A stretch of DNA of 64,000 nt. Origin: Molossus alvarezi (lineage: Eukaryota; Chordata; Mammalia; Chiroptera; Molossidae). A model generated the notes under the pieces. The model saw nothing but the letters and a program-made list of their open reading frames with translations, was not told the DNA's origin and ran no database searches. The translations under genes were made by a program, and so were the position numbers. Below are positions 9,801 to 23,532 of the stretch, one piece after another (position 1 is the first letter of the stretch; the number at the start of each line of letters is the position of its first letter). Where the stretch lies: contig JBAWUJ010000105.1 of assembly GCA_037176705.1 (NCBI GenBank), positions 152,964 through 216,963 of the forward strand. The letters are read 5' to 3'.

Positions 9801-11760
9801 ATGGACATTTCTTAAACACTTAACCAAAACAACATATGCTTTGAGGATCCTCACGCTCTAGGCTTCATGGAAGTGACTTAGGTGCCACTGAAGTGAAGAG
9901 TTCTAACACAGTTCATTTGGAATAGGTTTGCTTTGTATACACTCTCCTACAATCAAACTAGAGTGAAAAGTATATCTAAGGACCTATCCAGAGTCAGGTT
10001 TCCACATTTCCTTAAATCAATACTTTCCACAACTGTACTAAGAACACGTAATCTGAAAAACAGTACAACAGTGGTGGTTCCATTTCGTGTGAAGCGGGTA
10101 TAGCCCTAGAATCTGTTTCTCAATATTTGGATATTATTTGAAGAAGGTTGTCTATTGGAACACAGTTCTTTGAACAGGGAGCCACTGAACAGTCCATTGG
10201 ACACTGCAACCGTATTAAGGTTTCCATTCTGCTCTTGAACTGAATGTTATTCTATTATTCTGCACAGAAAGAACACCAGTCATGAACACTTTTGACTATG
10301 CCAGTGTATTCCCATAAGTTCCTCGGGGAAATAGTCTTGAAACAAGTGAATCCATGACCATTGTTCAAAGACTGACACTCCCTCTTTTACATTGATCCCT
10401 TTTTTGTTCTAATGGATGGAATAAGGGGACTGAGTACTTGTCAGTTATCAAGAAATAGGCTGAATTTGTCACAGGGAATTAGAAAGATAGGTTCGGGAGA
10501 TTCCATTCATGAACAAGGTACAATTCCAGCATTTCACAATGGTGGAATGCGTTTACTTTGAATTCTCAGGCGAAAACTGGTATCTACTCCTTATGTTTTT
10601 TGAGGAAATCGGTACAAACAGTGAAGTGTATGATGGATCCAAGAATGACAGTGATTCATTCGGTCACAACTTTAAAGAATGTGTGTAGAACTGAATAGGG
10701 TGTAGATTTCCATGACCTGAACATTGCCCTAACCAATATGTTTGATTTCTGCAGCCCAGCCTTTGTTGGATATCAAGATGACTCATAGACACTTCCAGGC
10801 AAACAACACGTATGCAGGGCTAAAAGGCAGTATGTGGAAAGGCTGCCTCATCAACTAGTACAGGTTGACTTTCCTGGTCACATAGGAAAGAAGGTAGACA
10901 CCTGCATTTACTTACAACACTGTTTGACACTCCAATGTAAAGTATGCCCTGCACACCGGGCATAGTTAGTGTGTAAGTAATTGAAATGGATACCCAGGTC
11001 CACTGCACAAGTGCATTTTCTCTAGAACACTCCTCTTGTTCTCATTCACAGAGATGTTCAATGTGAAAAACCCTTGGTATTGTCAGTGTCTTCCAATTCA
11101 TGGATTTACTCCTTGCATGGAGACAACCAATGTTTCAACTACATCACTTTAGATGTGTTCAGTTCACTGCTTCAAGAATGCACATATGTGACACCAGTAG
11201 TTATCAATCTTTCCATTGATTCAGTCTTGGTCATACGTTGGTTCACTGTTCTGAGTAAGAATCATGTGAAACCAACTGCTACAGCAGAAACCAAACTATT
11301 TCCAAGTATCGCCTTCAAAAATGGGCTTCAAGACGATCCAATCTTTGAAACCATGAACAACACAGAACACAAAAAGGGATAACTTTTGATGCTACACATA
11401 AGTGTGCTCTGTCCTAGTTGTTCTTTCCATGATATGACTGGATCTCCCTATAAAACGAGGAGAATGTACGTTAAAGTGTTCATGTTCCTCAAGATCTGTG
11501 CATTCACTTAACCCAAATGCAAATATTCATTCATTCCAACAGTTGTTTGACTAGAACATGTTTGTTCACACTTTCCCTGCAAAGGTACTTAACTTCCCAG
11601 GGAAAAACATGCCACTGAGTGAATGTGGCCCCTGGCTCTCATGAGTTTTGCCCATAGTTCAGTATATCCAAGACTGCACCAGCAAGTCTTGAGTCTCTTT
11701 GTCTGGAACAAGGGAAAGAAACTTACACTGCGAAGTTTCAGTGTGATTCCACCTTTACAA
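9801..11760. repeat. Satellite unit 6, most divergent copy, 1,960 bp
   Basis: Has the two-base insertion of the right-hand family near 10,315 (CCCATAAGTTCCTCGG) but loses one base near 11,161 (CAGTTCACTG) and one near 11,640 (CTCATGAG), giving 1,960 bp. About sixteen substitutions not typical of its neighbours lie between about 10,300 and 10,830, one creating an extra BamHI site at 10,635-10,640. The base lost near 11,161 joins two frames into a chance 102-codon open frame at 11,074-11,382. CENP-B box 10,083-10,099 is intact. Confidence 0.97.
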
Positions 11761-13722
11761 ATGGACATTTCTTAAACACTTAACCAAAACAACATATGCT
11801 TTGAGGATCCTCACGCTCTAGGCTTCATGGAAGTGACTTAGGTGCCACTGAAGTGAAGAGTTCTAACACAGTTCATTTGGAATAGGTTTGCTTTGTATAC
11901 ACTCTCCTACAATCAAACTAGAGTGAAAAGTATATCTAAGGACCTATCCAGAGTCAGGTTACCACATTACCTTAAATCAAAACTTTCCACAACTGTACTA
12001 AGAACACGTAATCTGAAAAACAGTACAACAGTGGTGGTTCCATTTCGTGTGAAGCGGGTATAGCCCTAGAATCTTTTTCTCAATATTTGGATATTATTTG
12101 AAGAAGGTTGTCTATTGGAACACAGTTCTTTGAACAGGGAGCCACTGAACAGTCCATTGGACACTGCAACCGTACAAAGGTTTCCATTCTGCTCTTGAAC
12201 TGAATGTTATTCTATTATTCTGCACAGAAAGAACACCAGTCATGAACACTTTTGACTATGCCTGTGTATTCCCATAGGTTCTTCGGGGAAATAGTCTTGA
12301 AACAAGTGAAACCATGACCATTGTTCCAAGACTGACACTCCCTCTTTTAAATTGATCCCTTTTTTGTTCTAATGGCTGGAATAAGGGGATTGAGTACTTG
12401 TCAGTTATCAAGAAATAGGCTGAATTTGTCACAGGGAATTAGAAAGATAGGTTCGGGAGATTCCAGTCATGAACAATGTACAATTCCAGCACTTCACAAT
12501 GATGGAATGCGTTTACTTTGAATTCTCAGGAGAAAACAGGTATCTACTCCTTATGTTTTTTGAGGAAATCGGTACAAACAGTGAAATGTATGATGGTTCC
12601 TAGAATGACACTGATTCATTCGGTCACAACTTTAAAGAATGTGTGTAGAACTGAATAGGGTATAGATTTCCATGACCTGAACATTGCCCTAACCAATGTG
12701 TTTGATTTCTGCAGCCCAGCCTTTGTTGGATATCAAGATGACTCATAGACACTTCCAGGCAAACAACACGTATGCAGGGCTAAAAGGTAGTATGTGGAAA
12801 GGCTGCCTCATCAACTAGTACAGGTTGACTTTCCTGGTCACATAGGAAAGAAGGTAGACACCTGCATTTACTTACAACACTGTTTGACACTCCAATGTAA
12901 AGTATGCCCTGCACACCGGGCATAGTTAGTGTGTAAGTAATTGAAATGGATACCCAGGTCCACTGCACAAGTGCATTTTCTCTAGAACACTCCTCTTGTT
13001 CTCATTCACAGAGATGTTCAATGTGAAAAACCCTTGGTATTGTCAGTGTCTTCCAATTCATGGATTTACTCCTTGCATGGAGACAACCAATGTTTCAACT
13101 ACATCACTTTAGATGTGTTCAGTTTCACTGCTTCAAGAATGCACATATGTGACACCAGTAGTTATCAATCTTTCCATTGATTCAGTCTTGGCCATACGCT
13201 GGTTCACTGTTCTGCGTAAGAACCATGTGAAACCAACTGCTACAGCAGAAACCAAACTTTTTCCAAGTATCGCCTTCAAAAATGGGCTTCAAGACGATCC
13301 AATCTTTGAAACCATGAACAACACAGAACACAAAAAGGGATAACTTTTGATGCTACACAAAAGTGTGCTCTGTCCTAGTTGTTCTTTCCATGATATGACT
13401 GGATCTCCCTATAAAACGAGGAGAATGTACGTTAAAGTGTTCATGTTCCTCAAGATCTGTGCATTCACTTAACCCAAATGGAAATATTCATTCATTCCAA
13501 CAGTTGTTTGACTAGAACATGTTTGTTCACACTTTCCCTGCAAAGGTACTTAACTTCCCAGGGAAAAACATGCCACTGAGTGAATGTGGCCCCTGGCTCT
13601 CACAGAGTTTTGCCCATAGTTCAGTATATCCAAGACTGCACCAGCAAGTCTTGAGTCTCTTTGTCTGGAACAAGGGAAAGAAACTTACACTGCGAAGTTT
13701 CAGTGTGATTCCACCTTTACAA
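11761..13722. repeat. Satellite unit 7, junction of left and right families, 1,962 bp
   Basis: The left part carries left-family bases (TTAGGTG, CCTATCCAG at about 11,943, CATTACC). From GTACAAAGG near 12,172 onward it carries right-family bases, including CCCATAGG, GTTCCAAG and CTGCGTAAGAACC. This is the first unit of 1,962 bp. Private bases include A at 11,961, A at 11,981 and A at 12,311. CENP-B box 12,043-12,059 lies inside the switch interval. Confidence 0.97.
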
Positions 13723-15684
13723 ATGGACATTTCTTAAACACTTAACCAAAACAACATATGCTTTGAGGATCCTCACGCTCTAGGCTTCATGGAAGTGACT
13801 TTGGTGCCACTGAAGTGAAGAGTTCTAACACAGTTCATTTGGAATAGGTTTGCTTTGTATACACTCTCCTACAATCAAACTAGAGTGAAAAGTATATCTA
13901 AGGACCTATCAAGAGTCAGGTTGCCACATTTCCTTAAATCAATACTTTCCACAACTGTACTAAGAACACGTAATCTGAAAAACAGTACAACAGTGGTGGT
14001 TCCATTTCGTGTGAAGCGGGTATAGCCCTGGAATCTTTTTCTCAATATTTGGATATTATTTGAAGAAGGTTGTCTATTGGAACACAGTTCTTTGAACAGG
14101 GAGCCACTGAACAGTCCATTGGACACTGCAACCGTACAAAGGTTTCCATTCTGCTCTTGAACTGAATGTTATTCTATTATTCTGCACAGAAAGAACACCA
14201 GTCATGAACACTTTTGACTATGCCTGTGTATTCCCATAGGTTCTTCGGGGAAATAGTCTTGAAACAAGTGAATCCATGACCATTGTTCCAAGACTGACAC
14301 TCCCTCTTTTAAATTGATCCCTTTTTTGTTCTAATGGCTGGAATAAGGGGATTGAGTACTTGTCAGTTATCAAGAAATAGGCTGAATTTGTCACAGGGAA
14401 TTAGAGAGATAGGTTCGGGAGATTCCAGTCATGAACAAGGTACAATTCCAGCACTTCACAATGATGGAATGCGTTTACTTTGAATTCTCAGGAGAAAACA
14501 GGTATCTACTCCTTATGTTTTTTGAGGAAATCGGTACAAACAGTGAAATGTATGATGGTTCCTAGAATGACACTGATTCATTCGGTCACAACTTTAAAGA
14601 ATGTGTGTAGAACTGAATAGGGTATAGATTTCCATGACCTGAACATTGCCCTAACCAATGTGTTTGATTTCTGCAGCCCAGCCTTTGTTGGATATCAAGA
14701 TGACTCATAGACACTTCCAGGCAAACAACACGTATGCAGGGCTAAAAGGTAGTATGTGGAAAGGCTGCCTCATCAACTAGTACAGGTTGACTTTCCTGGT
14801 CACATAGGAAAGAAGGTAGACACCTGCATTTACTTACAACACTGTTTGACACTCCAATGTAAAGTATGCCCTGCACACCGGGCATAGTTAGTGTGTAAGT
14901 AATTGAAATGGATACCCAGGTCCACTGCACAAGTGCATTTTCTCTAGAACACTCCTCTTGTTCTCATTCACAGAGATGTTCAATGTGAAAAACCCTTGGT
15001 ATTGTCAGTGTCTTCCAATTCATGGATTTACTCCTTGCATGGAGACAACCAATGTTTCAACTACATCACTTTAGATGTGTTCAGTTTCACTGCTTCAAGA
15101 ATGCACATATGTGACACCAGTAGTTATCAATCTTTCCATTGATTCAGTCTTGGCCATACGCTGGTTCACTGTTCTGCGTAAGAACCATGTGAAACCAACT
15201 GCTACAGCAGAAACCAAACTTTTTCCAAGTATCGCCTTCAAAAATGGGCTTCAAGACGATCCAATCTTTGAAACCATGAACAACACAGAACACAAAAAGG
15301 GATAACTTTTGATGCTACACAAAAGTGTGCTCTGTCCTAGTTGTTCTTTCCATGATATGACTGGATCTCCCTATAAAACGAGGAGAATGTACGTTAAAGT
15401 GTTCATGTTCCTCAAGATCTGTGCATTCACTTAACCCAAATGGAAATATTCATTCATTCCAACAGTTGTTTGACTAGAACATGTTTGTTCACACTTTCCC
15501 TGCAAAGGTACTTAACTTCCCAGGGAAAAACATGCCACTGAGTGAATGTGGCCCCTGGCTCTCACAGAGTTTTGCCCATAGTTCAGTATATCCAAGACTG
15601 CACCAGCAAGTCTTGAGTCTCTTTGTCTGGAACAAGGGAAAGAAACTTACACTGCGAAGTTTCAGTGTGATTCCACCTTTACAA
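13723..15684. repeat. Satellite unit 8, right family, 1,962 bp
   Basis: First unit with CCTATCAAG and CCCTGGAATC near its left end. It has AACACGTAAT near 13,965 and TTAGAGAG near 14,401. Close to unit 10. CENP-B box 14,005-14,021. Confidence 0.97.
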
Positions 15685-17646
15685 ATGGACATTTCTTAAA
15701 CACTTAACCAAAACAACATATGCTTTGAGGATCCTCACGCTCTAGGCTTCATGGAAGTGACTTTGGTGCCACTGAAGTGAAGAGTTCTAACACAGTTCAT
15801 TTGGAATAGGTTTGCTTTGTATACACTCTCCTACAATCAAACTAGAGTGAAAAGTATATCTAAGGACCTATCAAGAGTCAGGTTGCCACATTTCCTTAAA
15901 TCAATACTTTCCACAACTGTACTAAGAACAAGTAATCTGAAAAACAGTACAACAGTGGTGGTTCCATTTCGTGTGAAGCGGGTATAGCCCTGGAATCTTT
16001 TTCTCAATATTTGGATATTATTTGAAGAAGGTTGTCTATTGGAACACAGTTCTTTGAACAGGGAGCCACTGAACAGTCCATTGGACACTGCAACCGTACA
16101 AAGGTTTCCATTCTGCTCTTGAACTGAATGTTATTCTATTATTCTGCACAGAAAGAACACCAGTCATGAACACTTTTGACTATGCCTGTGTATTCCCATA
16201 GGTTCTTCGGGGAAATAGTCTTGAAACAAGTGAATCCATGACCATTGTTCCAAGACTGACACTCCCTCTTTTAAATTGATCCCTTTTTTGTTCTAATGGC
16301 TGGAATAAGGGGATTGAGTACTTGTCAGTTATCAAGAAATAGGCTGAATTTGTCACAGGGAATTAGAGAGATAGGTTCGGGAGATTCCATTCATGAACAA
16401 GGTACAATTCCAGCACTTCACAATGATGGAATGCGTTTACTTTGAATTCTCAGGAGAAAACAGGTATCTACTCCTTATGTTTTTTGAGGAAATCGGTACA
16501 AACAGTGAAATGTATGATGGTTCCTAGAATGACACTGATTCATTCGGTCACAACTTTAAAGAATGTGTGTAGAACTGAATAGGGTATAGATTTCCATGAC
16601 CTGAACATTGCCCTAACCAATGTGTTTGATTTCTGCAGCCCAGCCTTTGTTGGATATCAAGATGACTCATAGACACTTCCAGGCAAACAACACGTATGCA
16701 GGGCTAAAAGGTAGTATGTGGAAAGGCTGCCTCATCAACTAGTACAGGTTGACTTTCCTGGTCACATAGGAAAGAAGGTAGACACCTGCATTTACTTACA
16801 ACACTGTTTGACACTCCAATGTAAAGTATGCCCTGCACACCGGGCATAGTTAGTGTGTAAGTAATTGAAATGGATACCCAGGTCCACTGCACAAGTGCAT
16901 TTTCTCTAGAACACTCCTCTTGTTCTCATTCACAGAGATGTTCAATGTGAAAAACCCTTGGTATTGTCAGTGTCTTCCAATTCATGGATTTACTCCTTGC
17001 ATGGAGACAACCAATGTTTCAACTACATCACTTTAGATGTGTTCAGTTTCACTGCTTCAAGAATGCACATATGTGACACCAGTAGTTATCAATCTTTCCA
17101 TTGATTCAGTCTTGGCCATACGCTGGTTCACTGTTCTGCGTAAGAACCATGTGAAACCAACTGCTACAGCAGAAACCAAACTTTTTCCAAGTATCGCCTT
17201 CAAAAATGGGCTTCAAGACGATCCAATCTTTGAAACCATGAACAACACAGAACACAAAAAGGGATAACTTTTGATGCTACACAAAAGTGTGCTCTGTCCT
17301 AGTTGTTCTTTCCATGATATGACTGGATCTCCCTATAAAACGAGGAGAATGTACGTTAAAGTGTTCATGTTCCTCAAGATCTGTGCATTCACTTAACCCA
17401 AATGGAAATATTCATTCATTCCAACAGTTGTTTGACTAGAACATGTTTGTTCACACTTTCCCTGCAAAGGTACTTAACTTCCCAGGGAAAAACATGCCAC
17501 TGAGTGAATGTGGCCCCTGGCTCTCACAGAGTTTTGCCCATAGTTCAGTATATCCAAGACTGCACCAGCAAGTCTTGAGTCTCTTTGTCTGGAACAAGGG
17601 AAAGAAACTTACACTGCGAAGTTTCAGTGTGATTCCACCTTTACAA
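15685..17646. repeat. Satellite unit 9, right family, 1,962 bp
   Basis: Carries AACAAGTAAT instead of AACACGTAAT near 15,928, shared with units 11, 12, 15 and 16. CCATTCATG near 16,388 is shared only with divergent unit 6. CENP-B box 15,967-15,983. Confidence 0.97.
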
Positions 17647-19608
17647 ATGGACATTTCTTAAACACTTAACCAAAACAACATATGCTTTGAGGATCCTCAC
17701 GCTCTAGGCTTCATGGAAGTGACTTTGGTGCCACTGAAGTGAAGAGTTCTAACACAGTTCATTTGGAATAGGTTTGCTTTGTATACACTCTCCTACAATC
17801 AAACTAGAGTGAAAAGTATATCTAAGGACCTATCAAGAGTCAGGTTGCCACATTTCCTTAAATCAATACTTTCCACAACTGTACTAAGAACACGTAATCT
17901 GAAAAACAGTACAACAGTGGTGGTTCCATTTCGTGTGAAGCGGGTATAGCCCTGGAATCTTTTTCTCAATATTTGGATATTATTTGAAGAAGGTTGTCTA
18001 TTGGAACACAGTTCTTTGAACAGGGAGCCACTGAACAGTCCATTGGACACTGCAACCGTACAAAGGTTTCCATTCTGCTCTTGAACTGAATGTTATTCTA
18101 TTATTCTGCACAGAAAGAACACCAGTCATGAACACTTTTGACTATGCCTGTGTATTCCCATAGGTTCTTCGGGGAAATAGTCTTGAAACAAGTGAATCCA
18201 TGACCATTGTTCCAAGACTGACACTCCCTCTTTTAAATTGATCCCTTTTTTGTTCTAATGGCTGGAATAAGGGGATTGAGTACTTGTCAGTTATCAAGAA
18301 ATAGGCTGAATTTGTCACAGGGAATTAGAGAGATAGGTTCGGGAGATTCCAGTCATGAACAAGGTACAATTCCAGCACTTCACAATGATGGAATGCGTTT
18401 ACTTTGAATTCTCAGGAGAAAACAGGTATCTACTCCTTATGTTTTTTGAGGAAATCGGTACAAACAGTGAAATGTATGATGGTTCCTAGAATGACACTGA
18501 TTCATTCGGTCACAACTTTAAAGAATGTGTGTAGAACTGAATAGGGTATAGATTTCCATGACCTGAACATTGCCCTAACCAATGTGTTTGATTTCTGCAG
18601 CCCAGCCTTTGTTGGATATCAAGATGACTCATAGACACTTCCAGGCAAACAACACGTATGCAGGGCTAAAAGGTAGTATGTGGAAAGGCTGCCTCATCAA
18701 CTAGTACAGGTTGACTTTCCTGGTCACATAGGAAAGAAGGTAGACACCTGCATTTACTTACAACACTGTTTGACACTCCAATGTAAAGTATGCCCTGCAC
18801 ACCGGGCATAGTTAGTGTGTAAGTAATTGAAATGGATACCCAGGTCCACTGCACAAGTGCATTTTCTCTAGAACACTCCTCTTGTTCTCATTCACAGAGA
18901 TGTTCAATGTGAAAAACCCTTGGTATTGTCAGTGTCTTCCAATTCATGGATTTACTCCTTGCATGGAGACAACCAATGTTTCAACTACATCACTTTAGAT
19001 GTGTTCAGTTTCACTGCTTCAAGAATGCACATATGTGACACCAGTAGTTATCAATCTTTCCATTGATTCAGTCTTGGCCATACGCTGGTTCACTGTTCTG
19101 CGTAAGAACCATGTGAAACCAACTGCTACAGCAGAAACCAAACTTTTTCCAAGTATCGCCTTCAAAAATGGGCTTCAAGACGATCCAATCTTTGAAACCA
19201 TGAACAACACAGAACACAAAAAGGGATAACTTTTGATGCTACACAAAAGTGTGCTCTGTCCTAGTTGTTCTTTCCATGATATGACTGGATCTCCCTATAA
19301 AACGAGGAGAATGTACGTTAAAGTGTTCATGTTCCTCAAGATCTGTGCATTCACTTAACCCAAATGGAAATATTCATTCATTCCAACAGTTGTTTGACTA
19401 GAACATGTTTGTTCACACTTTCCCTGCAAAGGTACTTAACTTCCCAGGGAAAAACATGCCACTGAGTGAATGTGGCCCCTGGCTCTCACAGAGTTTTGCC
19501 CATAGTTCAGTATATCCAAGACTGCACCAGCAAGTCTTGAGTCTCTTTGTCTGGAACAAGGGAAAGAAACTTACACTGCGAAGTTTCAGTGTGATTCCAC
19601 CTTTACAA
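17647..19608. repeat. Satellite unit 10, right family, 1,962 bp
   Basis: AACACGTAAT and TTAGAGAG alleles as in unit 8; I see no private difference from unit 8 at the marker sites examined. CENP-B box 17,929-17,945. Confidence 0.97.
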
Positions 19609-21570
19609 ATGGACATTTCTTAAACACTTAACCAAAACAACATATGCTTTGAGGATCCTCACGCTCTAGGCTTCATGGAAGTGACTTTGGTGCCACTGAA
19701 GTGAAGAGTTCTAACACAGTTCATTTGGAATAGGTTTGCTTTGTATACACTCTCCTACAATCAAACTAGAGTGAAAAGTATATCTAAGGACCTATCAAGA
19801 GTCAGGTTGCCACATTTCCTTAAATCAATACTTTCCACAACTGTACTAAGAACAAGTAATCTGAAAAACAGTACAACAGTGGTGGTTCCATTTCGTGTGA
19901 AGCGGGTATAGCCCTGGAATCTTTTTCTCAATATTTGGATATTATTTGAAGAAGGTTGTCTATTGGAACACAGTTCTTTGAACAGGGAGCCACTGAACAG
20001 TCCATTGGACACTGCAACCGTACAAAGGTTTCCATTCTGCTCTTGAACTGAATGTTATTCTATTATTCTGCACAGAAAGAACACCAGTCATGAACACTTT
20101 TGACTATGCCTGTGTATTCCCATAGGTTCTTCGGGGAAATAGTCTTGAAACAAGTGAATCCATGACCATTGTTCCAAGACTGACACTCCCTCTTTTAAAT
20201 TGATCCCTTTTTTGTTCTAATGGCTGGAATAAGGGGATTGAGTACTTGTCAGTTATCAAGAAATAGGCTGAATTTGTCACAGGGAATTAGAGAGATAGGT
20301 TCGGGAGATTCCAGTCATGAACAAGGTACAATTCCAGCACTTCACAATGATGGAATGCGTTTACTTTGAATTCTCAGGAGAAAACAGGTATCTACTCCTT
20401 ATGTTTTTTGAGGAAATCGGTACAAACAGTGAAATGTATGATGGTTCCTAGAATGACACTGATTCATTCGGTCACAACTTTAAAGAATGTGTGTAGAACT
20501 GAATAGGGTATAGATTTCCATGACCTGAACATTGCCCTAACCAATGTGTTTGATTTCTGCAGCCCAGCCTTTGTTGGATATCAAGATGACTCATAGACAC
20601 TTCCAGGCAAACAACACGTATGCAGGGCTAAAAGGTAGTATGTGGAAAGGCTGCCTCATCAACTAGTACAGGTTGACTTTCCTGGTCACATAGGAAAGAA
20701 GGTAGACACCTGCATTTACTTACAACACTGTTTGACACTCCAATGTAAAGTATGCCCTGCACACCGGGCATAGTTAGTGTGTAAGTAATTGAAATGGATA
20801 CCCAGGTCCACTGCACAAGTGCATTTTCTCTAGAACACTCCTCTTGTTCTCATTCACAGAGATGTTCAATGTGAAAAACCCTTGGTATTGTCAGTGTCTT
20901 CCAATTCATGGATTTACTCCTTGCATGGAGACAACCAATGTTTCAACTACATCACTTTAGATGTGTTCAGTTTCACTGCTTCAAGAATGCACATATGTGA
21001 CACCAGTAGTTATCAATCTTTCCATTGATTCAGTCTTGGCCATACGCTGGTTCACTGTTCTGCGTAAGAACCATGTGAAACCAACTGCTACAGCAGAAAC
21101 CAAACTTTTTCCAAGTATCGCCTTCAAAAATGGGCTTCAAGACGATCCAATCTTTGAAACCATGAACAACACAGAACACAAAAAGGGATAACTTTTGATG
21201 CTACACAAAAGTGTGCTCTGTCCTAGTTGTTCTTTCCATGATATGACTGGATCTCCCTATAAAACGAGGAGAATGTACGTTAAAGTGTTCATGTTCCTCA
21301 AGATCTGTGCATTCACTTAACCCAAATGGAAATATTCATTCATTCCAACAGTTGTTTGACTAGAACATGTTTGTTCACACTTTCCCTGCAAAGGTACTTA
21401 ACTTCCCAGGGAAAAACATGCCACTGAGTGAATGTGGCCCCTGGCTCTCACAGAGTTTTGCCCATAGTTCAGTATATCCAAGACTGCACCAGCAAGTCTT
21501 GAGTCTCTTTGTCTGGAACAAGGGAAAGAAACTTACACTGCGAAGTTTCAGTGTGATTCCACCTTTACAA
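19609..21570. repeat. Satellite unit 11, right family, 1,962 bp
   Basis: AACAAGTAAT allele with TTAGAGAG, matching unit 9 except for the unit 6-like CCATTC variant. CENP-B box 19,891-19,907. Confidence 0.97.
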
Positions 21571-23532
21571 ATGGACATTTCTTAAACACTTAACCAAAAC
21601 AACATATGCTTTGAGGATCCTCACGCTCTAGGCTTCATGGAAGTGACTTTGGTGCCACTGAAGTGAAGAGTTCTAACACAGTTCATTTGGAATAGGTTTG
21701 CTTTGTATACACTCTCCTACAATCAAACTAGAGTGAAAAGTATATCTAAGGACCTATCAAGAGTCAGGTTGCCACATTTCCTTAAATCAATACTTTCCAC
21801 AACTGTACTAAGAACAAGTAATCTGAAAAACAGTACAACAGTGGTGGTTCCATTTCGTGTGAAGCGGGTATAGCCCTGGAATCTTTTTCTCAATATTTGG
21901 ATATTATTTGAAGAAGGTTGTCTATTGGAACACAGTTCTTTGAACAGGGAGCCACTGAACAGTCCATTGGACACTGCAACCGTACAAAGGTTTCCATTCT
22001 GCTCTTGAACTGAATGTTATTCTTTTATTCTGCACAGAAAGAACACCAGTCATGAACACTTTTGACTATGCCTGTGTATTCCCATAGGTTCTTCGGGGAA
22101 ATAGTCTTGAAACAAGTGAATCCATGACCATTGTTCCAAGACTGACACTCCCTCTTTTAAATTGATCCCTTTTTTGTTCTAATGGCTGGAATAAGGGGAT
22201 TGAGTACTTGTCAGTTATCAAGAAATAGGCTGAATTTGTCACAGGGAATTAGAAAGATAGGTTCGGGAGATTCCAGTCATGAACAAGGTACAATTCCAGC
22301 ACTTCACAATGATGGAATGCGTTTACTTTGAATTCTCAGGAGAAAACAGGTATCTACTCCTTATGTTTTTTGAGGAAATCGGTACAAACAGTGAAATGTA
22401 TGATGGTTCCTAGAATGACACTGATTCATTCGGTCACAACTTTAAAGAATGTGTGTAGAACTGAATAGGGTATAGATTTCCATGACCTGAACATTGCCGT
22501 AACCAATGTGTTTGATTTCTGCAGCCCAGCCTTTGTTGGATATCAAGATGACTCATAGACACTTCCAGGCAAATAACACGTATGCAGGGCTAAAAGGTAG
22601 TATGTGGAAAGGCTGCCTCATCAACTAGTACAGGTTGACTTTCCTGGCCACATAGGAAAGAAGGTAGACACCTGCATTTACTTACAACACTGTTTGACAC
22701 TCCAATGTAAAGTATGCCCTGCACACCGGGCATAGTTAGTGTGTAAGTAATTGAAATGGATACCCAGGTCCACTGCACAAGTGCATTTTCTCTAGAACAC
22801 TCCTCTTGTTCTCATTCACAGAGATGTTCAATGTGAAAAACCCTTGGTATTGTCAGTGTCTTCCAATTCATGGATTTACTCCTTGCATGGAGACAACCAA
22901 TGTTTCAACTACATCACTTTAGATGTGTTCAGTTTCACTGCTTCAAGAATGCACATATGTGACACCAGTAGTTATCAATCTTTCCATTGATTCAGTCTTG
23001 GCCATACGCTGGTTCACTGTTCTGCGTAAGAACCATGTGAAACCAACTGCTACAGCAGAAACCAAACTTTTTCCAAGTATCGCCTTCAAAAATGGGCTTC
23101 AAGACGATCCAATCTTTGAAACCATGAACAACACAGAACACAAAAAGGGATAACTTTTGATGCTACACAAAAGTGTGCTCTGTCCTAGTTGTTCTTTCCA
23201 TGATATGACTGGATCTCCCTATAAAACGAGGAGAATGTACGTTAAAGTGTTCATGTTCCTCAAGATCTGTGCATTCACTAAACCCAAATGGAAATATTCA
23301 TTCATTCCAACAGTTGTTTGACTAGAACATGTTTGTTCACACTTTCCCTGCAAAGGTACTTAACTTCCCAGGGAAAAACATGCCACTGAGTGAATGTGGC
23401 CCCTGGCTCTCACAGAGTTTTGCCCATAGTTCAGTATATCCAAGACTGCACCAGCAAGTCTTGAGTCTCTTTGTCTGGAACAAGGGAAAGAAACTTACAC
23501 TGCGAAGTTTCAGTGTGATTCCACCTTTACAA
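21571..23532. repeat. Satellite unit 12, right family, 1,962 bp
   Basis: AACAAGTAAT at the left; its right half carries the linked set ATTGCCGT, AAATAACACG, CTGGCC and CACTAAACCC that recurs in units 16 and 20. From here TTAGAAAG replaces TTAGAGAG. Private T at 22,024. CENP-B box 21,853-21,869. Confidence 0.97.

Noticed and set aside
13875..14126. 83-codon minus-strand open frame in many right-family units
   Set aside because: Absent from units 1-7, 19, 22, 24, 26, 32 and 33, where TAGAATC or other alleles break it. It overlaps the CENP-B box on the other strand and has no recognisable motif.
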